The position numbers and the translations under genes are program-made. Shown piece by piece: positions 1 to 6,426 of a DNA stretch of 7,553 bases. Each line of letters starts with the position of its first letter. Positions within the stretch are counted from its first letter, which is position 1. Source of the stretch: JAJXWB01 sp036796555 (GTDB lineage: Bacteria > Pseudomonadota > Alphaproteobacteria > Rhizobiales > Beijerinckiaceae); NCBI GenBank assembly GCA_036796555.1, contig DAIRCS010000176.1, forward strand, positions 1 to 7,553, in the 5' to 3' direction. The notes under the pieces were generated by a model that saw only the letters and a program-made list of their open reading frames with translations, did no database searches and was not told the DNA's origin.

Positions 1-1
1 C

Positions 2-433
2 GCCGCCTTCTTCACGCTGGAATATACCGAGCGCGACGTGCGCGACCGGTTTCGCGTCCTCGGCGCCGATTGTGCGCAATTCGAGGGATCGCTCGTCCTC
101 GACTGCTCCGACGCGATAGACGCCGGCCATATCGTCAGGGCCTTGCAAGCGGCGCCGCGCGGCGCGCTCGTCGTCGTCGACTACCTGCAATTGCTCGACC
201 GCAGGCGCGACAGCGCGACGCTGGACGAGCAGGCGCGCCTACTCAAGGCGTTCGCTGTCGAGAAGGGCGCGATCGTCGTCGTCCTCGCGCAGATCGACCG
301 CTCCTTCGTCGGATCGCGGCGCGACTGCCCCGACCTTCGCGACATCCGTCTGTCGAACCCGCTGGACCTGCGCCTGTTCAACAAGACCTGCTTCCTGAAC
401 GCGGGCAAGCGCCGTTTCCGCGTCGCAGCCTGA
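2..433 (+). CDS. DnaB/RecA-fold helicase-like ATPase, C-terminal part (5' end outside window)
   Basis: The frame is already open at base 2 and reads AAFFTLEYTERDV, so the true start lies upstream; 143 residues and a TGA stop are visible. The segment resembles the C-terminal RecA-like core of DnaB helicases. It has an FFTLEY strand (compare FFSLEM in DnaB), a Walker B-type strand VVVDYLQLLD near residues 58-67, and VVVLAQIDRSF, which corresponds to the LSQLNR motif. A DLRD stretch follows, then a short basic tail (GKRRFRVAA). The Walker A loop would lie upstream and is not visible. DnaB-fold proteins use ATP to unwind or remodel DNA in the cytoplasm. The tail after the Walker B region is shorter and more diverged than in replicative DnaB, so I infer a small stand-alone DnaB-like ATPase rather than the replicative helicase. 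It converges on ilvA with a 26-nt gap that shows no clear terminator. Confidence 0.72.
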   Translation, partial: AAFFTLEYTERDVRDRFRVLGADCAQFEGSLVLDCSDAIDAGHIVRALQAAPRGALVVVDYLQLLDRRRDSATLDEQARLLKAFAVEKGAIVVVLAQIDRSFVGSRRDCPDLRDIRLSNPLDLRLFNKTCFLNAGKRRFRVAA

Positions 434-459
434 GCGGCGCGGAGCTTCAGGCGTCGCGG

Positions 460-1689
460 TCAGATCGCCGCCGCGCCGGTCTCCCGCCGCCGCGCCGCCA
501 TTCCGCTGGCCACGATCGCCGCCACGATCCGGTCGGCGTGAGCCTGGTCCTGCGCCTCGACCACCAGCTCCACTTCCGTGACATTGACCGCGAGCGTGTT
601 GAAGAAGCGCTGGTGCTGCACTTCCACGATATTGCCGCCGGCGGCGGCGACCGCCTGGGTCAGCGCGGCGAGCGCGCCCGGCTTGTCCGGCAGCTCCACC
701 GTCAGATGCATGAGCCGCCCGTCGCGCGCGAGGCCGCGCATCAGCACGTTGGCGAGCGTGCGCGTGTCGATATTGCCGCCCGACAGGATCAGCCCGACCT
801 TGCGGCCGGCGAATTCCGCGGGATGCGCCAGGAGCGCGGCGAGCCCCGCCGCGCCCGCGCCCTCGGCCACCGTCTTCTCGATTTCAAGCAACAGGATCAC
901 CGCCTTTTCGATCAGGCGCTCGGGCGCGGTCAGGACCGGCGTTCCCGTTTCCCGCAGGATCGCCATCGGCAGCGCGCCGACGTCGCGCACGGCGATCCCC
1001 TCGGCGATGGTCGGGCCGCCGACTGAAACCGGAACGCCGGCGAGCGTCTGCGCGGCGGCGGCGTAGGTCTCGACCTCGACGCCGACGACCCGCGCCCGTC
1101 CGCCCGTTCCGGCCGCCGCCAGCGCGCAGCCCGCCGACAGGCCGCCGCCGCCGACAGGCGCGACGATCAGGTCGAGATCGGGCGCTTCGCCGAGCATTTC
1201 CAGCGCCACCGTGCCCTGCCCCGCGATGACGGCCGGATCGTCATAAGGGTGGACGAAAACGAGATTTTCGCGCGCCGCGAGATCGCGCGCGAAGGCCGCC
1301 GCCTCGGCCAGCGTGTCGCCTTCGAGCAGCACGCGGGCCGCATGGTGGCGCGTGCGCGAGACCTTCGCGAAGGGCGTGCCCTTCGGCATGACGATGGTCG
1401 CCGCCACGCCCATCTGCTGCGCGTGAAAGGCGACGCCCTGCGCATGATTGCCGGCGGACATGGCGATCACCCCGCGCGCCCGCTCCTCCGGCGCGAGCGT
1501 CAGAAGCCTGTTGGCCGCCCCGCGCTCCTTGAACGAAGCGGTGAACTGCTGGTTCTCGAACTTGATCCACACGTCCGCGCCGGCGATGGCCGACAAGGTG
1601 CGCGACGGCGCAAAGGGCGTGCGCGCGATCCGGCCGTCGAGACGCCGGGCGGCCGCCTCGATATCGGCGAAGCCGACAGACGCCGTCAT
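460..1689 (-). CDS. ilvA: Threonine ammonia-lyase (threonine dehydratase), short form with one ACT domain
   Basis: A PLP enzyme of 409 residues that deaminates L-threonine to 2-oxobutanoate and ammonia, the first committed step of isoleucine synthesis. It also acts on serine in many relatives. The fold type II catalytic domain spans about residues 8-320. The Schiff-base lysine is K54 in FTASFKERGA, followed by SAGNHAQG (78-85), the glycine-rich phosphate loop PVGGGGLSAG (178-187) and SGGN (303-306). A C-terminal ACT domain covers about 327-400 (LTVELPDKPGALAAL, then GGNIVEVQHQR), as in the single-ACT family of roughly 400 residues; the long E. coli IlvA carries a double regulatory domain. ACT domains usually bind an amino acid, so allosteric control by isoleucine or valine is likely but not shown here. 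The ATG at 1689 is supported by GAGGA nine bases upstream. It lies downstream of the formaldehyde dehydrogenase gene on the same strand, across a palindromic repeat; a shared transcript is possible but there is no functional link. Confidence 0.95.
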   Translation of the reverse strand: MTASVGFADIEAAARRLDGRIARTPFAPSRTLSAIAGADVWIKFENQQFTASFKERGAANRLLTLAPEERARGVIAMSAGNHAQGVAFHAQQMGVAATIVMPKGTPFAKVSRTRHHAARVLLEGDTLAEAAAFARDLAARENLVFVHPYDDPAVIAGQGTVALEMLGEAPDLDLIVAPVGGGGLSAGCALAAAGTGGRARVVGVEVETYAAAAQTLAGVPVSVGGPTIAEGIAVRDVGALPMAILRETGTPVLTAPERLIEKAVILLLEIEKTVAEGAGAAGLAALLAHPAEFAGRKVGLILSGGNIDTRTLANVLMRGLARDGRLMHLTVELPDKPGALAALTQAVAAAGGNIVEVQHQRFFNTLAVNVTEVELVVEAQDQAHADRIVAAIVASGMAARRRETGAAAI

Positions 1690-1698
1690 CTGTCCGAA

Positions 1699-1703
1699 TC
1701 CTC
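1699..1703 (-). promoter_or_regulatory. Ribosome binding site of ilvA at the edge of a palindromic repeat
   Basis: On the minus strand GAGGA lies nine bases before the ilvA ATG, a good Shine-Dalgarno match at a normal distance. Most of it belongs to the outer end of the adjoining palindromic repeat (minus strand ...AGCATGAGGA), so insertion of the repeat seems to have supplied or replaced the RBS. Folding of the repeat in mRNA could affect access to this site; that is inference. Confidence 0.6.
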
Positions 1704-1805
1704 ATGCTGAGGAGCTTGCGAAGCAGTCGTCTCGAAGCATGGCCGCGCATTGCGCCTCTGGAGCATGCTTCGAGACGCGGCCTGCGGCCGCTCCTCAGCA
1801 TGAAG
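1700..1805. repeat. Cloverleaf-like palindromic intergenic repeat (REP/MITE-like)
   Basis: Outer arms TCATGCTGAGGAG (1702-1714) and CTCCTCAGCATGA (1791-1803) are perfect 13-bp complements. Inner arms GTCTCGAAGCATG (1729-1741) and CATGCTTCGAGAC (1764-1776) are a second perfect 13-bp pair. Between outer and inner arms each side carries its own small hairpin: GCTT-GCG-AAGC on the left and GCGGCC-TGC-GGCCGC (1777-1791) on the right. The apical loop is 1742-1763. The fold is a long stem with two side hairpins. No transposase is present. The sequence style matches dispersed palindromic elements known from Hyphomicrobiales and related genomes, but only one copy is in this window. It sits between the formaldehyde dehydrogenase stop and the ilvA start and could act as a transcript-processing or partial termination element. 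Confidence 0.85.
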
Positions 1806-1828
1806 GCGCCGGGTGGAGGGCGCGGTTT

Positions 1829-2938
<1,110 letters not shown>

Positions 2939-2967
2939 GGAATGTCCCGGATGCGGATTGAACGAAT

Positions 2968-3060
2968 GCGCCAACAGAAACAATCGCTCCACGTGCGTCA
3001 ATAGACACGGCCGCAATCTCTTAACCCTGCGCGCCAACGCCTCCTTTACGCTGTTGGCGG
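2968..3060. promoter_or_regulatory. Divergent intergenic region with three GCGCCAAC-like motifs (candidate operator)
   Basis: The 209-bp gap between the divergent dehydrogenase and membrane-protein genes contains GCGCCAAC at 2968-2975 and again at 3031-3038, with starts exactly 63 bp apart (about six helical turns). A reverse copy, GTTGGCGG (reverse complement CCGCCAAC), lies at 3053-3060. The second and third copies form a perfect 7-bp inverted repeat, CGCCAAC and GTTGGCG, with a 14-nt spacer. CTTAACC also occurs twice (3020-3026 and 3074-3080). The arrangement resembles a multi-site operator, but I do not recognise the regulator. Confidence 0.35.
2973..3001 (-). promoter_or_regulatory. Weak candidate sigma70-type promoter for the formaldehyde dehydrogenase gene
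   Basis: On the minus strand TTGACG (plus positions 2996-3001) is followed after 17 bases by TCTGTT (2973-2978). The -35 box matches the consensus at five of six positions; the -10 box is poor. The putative -10 overlaps a GCGCCAAC motif at 2968-2975. This would give a leader of about 30 nt. Sequence inspection only. Confidence 0.25.
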
Positions 3061-3147
3061 GACATGAACGCCGCTTAACCTTTCACTCAGTCAAAGCCGA
3101 CAGATTGGCCGCAATGACAGGGCTGCAAGGCTCGCGGGAGTTGCGTC

Positions 3148-4005
3148 ATGAGTCTCATCGCCTTCGAACCGCGCCTGCCGGATCTCGGCGCCGCGCGCGA
3201 ACGCGCCCTGACCGTCTTCTTCACGCTCGCATTCCGTGCGCTGCGTTTCGCCCGCCGCCGCCGTCTCGAAATGGCGCTGGTCGGCGGCCTCGCGATCGTT
3301 CTGCTCGTCGCTTCGATCCTGTCCGCGCTCGAGGAGGCGCCCGCGCCGGAACCCGTCAAACCCGCGCCGGTCGGCTACTGGATGGACGTGTCGAAACCGC
3401 TCGCCATGTTCGCCTTCGATTCGCAGGAATTCGCCCCGGCCCCCGCCGTCTACGCCATGCGCCGCCATACGACTGGCGGCGGCCGCGAGGATATCCTGAC
3501 TTTCGGCGACTTCGCCGGGGACGCCCCGTGGCTGCGCCTGACCATCCATCAGATCGGCGAGGAAGGCGCGGCCGACCAGTCGCTGTTCGTGGAGACCGCC
3601 CGCCATGCCGGCGAAGGCGGGCTGGCGCTGGAAAATCTCAGCAACGCCGCCGCATTGCCGACGCGTTTCGGCGTCGCCGAATGGGCCGACGCCCGCCTTT
3701 CCGCGCCCGCGGACGGCGCGAAACGCGAGAATTGCGCGACATTCCGCTTCGCCGAAACCAAGCCCGCGCTGCGCGTGTCGGGCCTCGCCTGTGGACCGGG
3801 CGGCCAGTCCTACAATCGCGCGCAATTGTCCTGCCTCGTCGGCCGGCTCGACCTGGCGGCCGCCGGCGGCGACGACGAATTGCAGAAATTCTTCGCCCGC
3901 CCGGAACTCGCCCGCGACGCCGCCTGCCCGCCGCGCGCCCGCCATCCGGGCCAGGCCTCGCCGGCGGAGGCAAAACCCGCGCCCCGCCGCGCGGCGCGCC
4001 GCTGA
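3148..4005 (+). CDS. Unrecognised single-pass membrane protein with a large exported domain
   Basis: A protein of 285 residues that I cannot assign to a family. The start ATG at 3148 is backed by CGGGAG seven bases upstream. Residues 1-42 are a basic N-terminal segment ending in an arginine cluster (RFARRRR, about 33-39). One hydrophobic helix follows at about 43-62, then a proline- and alanine-rich linker (EEAPAPEPVKPAP, about 62-74). By the positive-inside rule the N terminus is cytoplasmic and residues 63-285 are periplasmic. The exported part contains four cysteines (C196, C215, C229, C260) that could form disulfides, and ends in a low-complexity tail rich in Pro, Ala and Arg (about 261-285). 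No catalytic motif is evident. It is divergent from the formaldehyde dehydrogenase gene, shares that regulatory gap, and is followed after 97 nt by a small secreted protein gene on the same strand. Confidence 0.85.
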   Translation: MSLIAFEPRLPDLGAARERALTVFFTLAFRALRFARRRRLEMALVGGLAIVLLVASILSALEEAPAPEPVKPAPVGYWMDVSKPLAMFAFDSQEFAPAPAVYAMRRHTTGGGREDILTFGDFAGDAPWLRLTIHQIGEEGAADQSLFVETARHAGEGGLALENLSNAAALPTRFGVAEWADARLSAPADGAKRENCATFRFAETKPALRVSGLACGPGGQSYNRAQLSCLVGRLDLAAAGGDDELQKFFARPELARDAACPPRARHPGQASPAEAKPAPRRAARR

Positions 4006-4039
4006 CGGGTGGAACTGTCGCAGCGTTGATTTAGTTTAC

Positions 4040-4058
4040 CGGACGGGTCGCCCGTTCG
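4040..4058 (+). terminator. Small GC hairpin after the membrane-protein gene
   Basis: CGGACGGG and CCCGTTCG flank a TCG loop and make an eight-pair stem with one G-T pair. It lies 34 bases after the stop codon. No T run follows, so it is at best a weak terminator or an mRNA 3'-end hairpin, and may simply be part of the leader of the next gene. Confidence 0.25.
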
Positions 4059-4102
4059 AAGCAAATCAGTCTATGCTCCCGGCGAACCCATTCGAGGTCG
4101 CC

Positions 4103-4372
4103 ATGAAGACTATCGCCACATCCGCCCTTCTCGCGCTCGCCGCGATTTCCGCCGTCGCCGTCGCCACGACCGCCGACGCCCGCCCCCGCAAGCGCCAGGC
4201 CTATGGCGCCGACGTGATCGTCGTGCGCCCGCGCGCCTTCACCGATTCCGGCGTCGTCGTGCCGGTCGGCAGCCGCGAGGGCTACGTCATGCAGTCCACC
4301 TATTTCAACATGCAGCCCTACGAGCGCTATTCGCCCGGCATTCTGTGGCGTCCCGATCCGGGCATGCGCTGA
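4103..4372 (+). CDS. Small secreted protein, function unknown
   Basis: An 89-residue protein starting MKTIATSALL. It has a clear Sec signal peptide: K2, a hydrophobic core of Ala, Leu, Ile and Val at about residues 4-20, and a likely signal peptidase I site after TADA (residue 26). The mature part is about 63 residues. It starts with a basic patch (RPRKRQ), continues with a beta-prone stretch (ADVIVVRPRAF) and ends in an aromatic, proline-rich tail containing STYFNMQPYERY and LWRPDPGMR. There is no cysteine, so it is not a lipoprotein. The start at 4103 is preferred over an in-frame ATG at 4073 because GAGG lies five bases before it and the signal peptide then begins properly. I do not recognise a family; a periplasmic or surface location is inferred. 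It converges on the HEPN gene. Confidence 0.82.
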   Translation: MKTIATSALLALAAISAVAVATTADARPRKRQAYGADVIVVRPRAFTDSGVVVPVGSREGYVMQSTYFNMQPYERYSPGILWRPDPGMR

Positions 4373-4377
4373 GGTTG

Positions 4378-4396
4378 AGACCGAGCCTTCCGGTCT
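4378..4396. terminator. Possible bidirectional hairpin between convergent genes
   Basis: AGACCG (4378-4383) and CGGTCT (4391-4396) make a perfect six-pair stem with a 7-nt loop in the 36-nt gap between the stop codons of the small secreted protein gene and the HEPN gene. There is no T run on either side. Its position suggests a modest two-way terminator. Confidence 0.35.
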
Positions 4397-4408
4397 GACT
4401 GCTGCGGA

Positions 4409-4801
4409 CTATTTTGCGGCTGATAAGAAGCCGGATATGGCGTCGATGAATCGTCTCGCTTCGACGATGGCGGCGTCGGCGTCTTGAGGCGTGAGCATTA
4501 TGCCCGGCCCAACGGCATAATCGCTCATTTCCTTGAAGAGATAAGCCTTGGCGAGAAATTTCGGCAGGCTTCTGTCCACAGAGGTCATCTCATTTGCCAG
4601 CCGCATGAGCTCTGATCTTACGCCCGAATGCGTTTTTGCTATCCGCCCTGTCTTTTCAACGATGAACGCTTCCGCGGCGTGAAAGGCGGCGTAATAGGCG
4701 CACCGCGCCGCCAGCTTTGGGAGGCCGATCGCCGCCACTTTCGTGGCGTCCTCCAGATCTTCACGAGCCTTTTCGAGATAGCTGGCGGCCTCGGGGCTCA
4801 C
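4409..4801 (-). CDS. HEPN domain protein, toxin-type partner of a nucleotidyltransferase
   Basis: A 130-residue, all-helical HEPN protein of the short, non-DUF86 kind. The first helix carries SYLEKAREDLEDA. The signature helix RCAYYAAFHAAEAFI (33-47) and the late FLAKAYLFKEMSDY segment (82-95) match HEPN proteins paired with MNT enzymes. In such pairs HEPN is usually a metal-independent RNase toxin using an Rx4-6H motif. Here the nearest reading is R33-x7-H41: the position that normally holds arginine before AYYA is C34. The ancestral activity may therefore be altered or lost, or the register may differ. The start is GTG at 4801, overlapping the upstream MNT stop as GTGA, so translation is probably coupled. 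The gene looks lower in GC (roughly 50-55% by eye) than its neighbours, which fits horizontal transfer. Its role as a toxin is inferred from family and arrangement only. Confidence 0.85.
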   Translation of the reverse strand: MSPEAASYLEKAREDLEDATKVAAIGLPKLAARCAYYAAFHAAEAFIVEKTGRIAKTHSGVRSELMRLANEMTSVDRSLPKFLAKAYLFKEMSDYAVGPGIMLTPQDADAAIVEARRFIDAISGFLSAAK

Positions 4802-5115
4802 ACGTCCACGCCTTCGCGTCTCAATTCGGCCATCAGCCCGGTTGTCTCGGCGTAACTTCCGGCTCTGAGGGGCAACGCATTGATGACGGCGCCCGTATCT
4901 CTGAGAATGTCCGTCTCGATCTCCGCGATACGATCGGCTTCCTGTCCGAGGCTTTGCAATTCCTCGATAAATACGGCGACGTCGTAATCGGAATCCGGCC
5001 GCGCGTCGCCCCGCGCGCGCGAGCCGAACAGCACGACGCGCTCAAGCCGCCGACCATAGGTCGCGGCAAGAGCCGAACGAAATCGGCGTATGACGGGGTC
5101 GATCGGGTCTGACAC
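4798..5115 (-). CDS. MNT-type minimal nucleotidyltransferase, antitoxin-type partner of HEPN
   Basis: A small polymerase-beta-fold nucleotidyltransferase of about 105 residues. From the GTG at 5115 the key motif is G31-S32-x10-D43-x-D45 (GSRARGDARPDSDYDVAV), giving the two metal-binding aspartates. A third acidic residue is not obvious: the strand where it is often found reads AVINALPL, with Asn. In characterised type VII pairs such as Shewanella MntA-HepT, the MNT protein neutralises HEPN by adding AMP to a tyrosine near its active site; I infer a similar role here. The frame can also start at TTG 5121, but AGG lies eight bases before the GTG and only two before the TTG, so GTG 5115 is preferred. 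It overlaps the HEPN gene by 4 nt and begins 63 nt after the leuB stop, on the same strand. The pair may ride on leuB read-through or use its own weak promoter in that gap. Confidence 0.87.
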   Translation of the reverse strand: MSDPIDPVIRRFRSALAATYGRRLERVVLFGSRARGDARPDSDYDVAVFIEELQSLGQEADRIAEIETDILRDTGAVINALPLRAGSYAETTGLMAELRREGVDV

Positions 5116-5178
5116 CGTCAAAGCCTAGCACAAAAACGCGACACACGGCAGATGACGCCAGGCAGGCCGGCGAGCGCC

Positions 5179-6279
5179 TTAATCGAGCCGCGCGAGAATC
5201 GCGTCGCCCATGGCCGACGTCGAGATCACGTCCTTCGCGTCGCCCTTGATATCGGCGGTGCGCAGGCCGGCCGCCAGCACGTCGGCGATCGCGCCCTCGA
5301 TCTTGTCCGCCGTTTCGCCGAGCCCGAACGAATAGCGCAGGCACATGGCGAGCGAACCGATCATGGCGATCGGGTTCGCCATGCCCTTGCCGGCGATATC
5401 CGGCGCGGAGCCATGCACGGGCTCGTAGAGCGCGCGGCGCTTGTCGGTGACCTTGTCGACCTCGCCGAGCGAGGCGGACGGCAGCATGCCGAGCGAGCCC
5501 GTCAGCATGGCCGCGATATCCGACAGCATGTCGCCGAACAGATTGTCGGTCACGATCACGTCGAACTGCTTGGGCCAGCGCACGAGCTGCATGGCGAGCG
5601 AATCGGCGAGCTGGTGCTCCAGCTCCACATCCGCATAGTCGCGCTTGTGCAACGCCGTGATCACCTCGTTCCACAGCACGCCCGACTTCATGACGTTGCG
5701 CTTCTCGGAGCTCGTCACCTTGTTGCGGCGCTTGCGGGCGAGCTCGAAGGCGACGCGGCCGATGCGCTCGATTTCGTAGGTGTCGTAGACCTGCGTGTCG
5801 ATGCCGCGCTTCTGGCCGTTGCCGAGGTCGACGATCTGCTTCGGCTCGCCGAAATAGACGCCGCCGGTCAGCTCGCGCACGATCATGATGTCGAGGCCCT
5901 CGACGATCTCGCGCTTGAGCGAGGAGGCTTCCGCCAGCGCCGGATAGCAGATGGCCGGGCGCAGGTTGGCGAACAACGCCAGATCCTTGCGCAGGCGCAG
6001 CAGGCCCGCCTCGGGACGCACGTCATAGGGCACGCCGTCCCACTTCGGACCGCCGACCGCGCCGAACAGAACCGCGTCGGCGGCCAGCGCCAGTTTCATG
6101 TCGCTTTCCGAAATGGAGGCGCCGTGCGCATCATAGGCGGAGCCGCCGACAAGCCCCCGCTCGATCTCGAATTTCGCCACGCCCATGGCGGCGAGGCGGG
6201 CGAGGACCTTTTCCACCTCCGCCATCACTTCGGGGCCGATGCCGTCGCCGGGCAGGAGGAGGAGCTTGTAGGTCGCCAT
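5179..6279 (-). CDS. leuB: 3-isopropylmalate dehydrogenase
   Basis: A 366-residue enzyme of normal family length that oxidatively decarboxylates 3-isopropylmalate to 2-oxoisocaproate with NAD+ in leucine synthesis; it acts as a cytoplasmic homodimer. The N terminus LLLLPGDGIGPEV is typical. Substrate and metal residues can be placed by motif: R97 and R107 (LRLRKDLALFANLRP), R135 (IVRELTGGVYFGE), Y142, K193 (SEKRNVM), and the magnesium-binding aspartates D226 (HQLADSLAM), D250 and D254 (DNLFGDMLSD). The NAD-binding loop is HGSAPDIAGKGMANP (289-303). The start is ATG 6279; the RBS is only moderate (GAGACGG, ending three bases before the ATG). leuC, leuD and leuA are not in the window. It is divergent from the DsrE-family gene, and the HEPN/MNT pair follows it on the same strand. 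Confidence 0.97.
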   Translation of the reverse strand: MATYKLLLLPGDGIGPEVMAEVEKVLARLAAMGVAKFEIERGLVGGSAYDAHGASISESDMKLALAADAVLFGAVGGPKWDGVPYDVRPEAGLLRLRKDLALFANLRPAICYPALAEASSLKREIVEGLDIMIVRELTGGVYFGEPKQIVDLGNGQKRGIDTQVYDTYEIERIGRVAFELARKRRNKVTSSEKRNVMKSGVLWNEVITALHKRDYADVELEHQLADSLAMQLVRWPKQFDVIVTDNLFGDMLSDIAAMLTGSLGMLPSASLGEVDKVTDKRRALYEPVHGSAPDIAGKGMANPIAMIGSLAMCLRYSFGLGETADKIEGAIADVLAAGLRTADIKGDAKDVISTSAMGDAILARLD

Positions 6280-6426
6280 TATCCGTCTCGATTAAGGTTG
6301 TCGGGCGTTTTGCTACAGAAGCCGCGCGCGGACGGCAAGTTTGGTTCGGGAATTGGATCGGGCGCCTCACCTCGACCGTCGCCGTTCCATTTCGGGACGG
6401 GCGGTCCTCCCGGAGGCGAAACGCAG
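6280..6426. promoter_or_regulatory. Divergent promoter region between leuB and the DsrE-family gene
   Basis: These 147 bp must hold the start signals for both genes. On the minus strand CTTAAT (plus 6290-6295) could be a leuB -10 box, but no good -35 box lies at the right distance. On the plus strand GGAGG (6412-6416) lies ten bases before the DsrE ATG and is directly preceded by its complement CCTCC (6406-6410), making a small palindrome over the RBS. No leader peptide rich in leucine codons, T-box or other attenuator is visible. Confidence 0.35.

Noticed and set aside
70..1026. Plus-strand open frame of 318 codons over the helicase end and ilvA
   Set aside because: Low-complexity Arg/Ala/Pro-rich translation in a shadow frame of two clear genes.
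2939..3037. N-terminal extension of the formaldehyde dehydrogenase to an upstream start at 3037
   Set aside because: The family begins at MKTRAAVAF. The extra 33 residues are not family-like and would cover the likely promoter and operator region.
3091..3945. Minus-strand open frame of 284 codons opposite the membrane protein gene
   Set aside because: The plus-strand frame has a strong RBS, a membrane helix and sensible composition. The opposite frame reads as Gly/Ala/Arg-rich shadow sequence.
4409..5121. HEPN/MNT pair as a wholly new defence system
   Set aside because: The two-gene layout and motifs match the known HEPN/MNT (type VII-like) toxin-antitoxin class; only the motif spacing is unusual.
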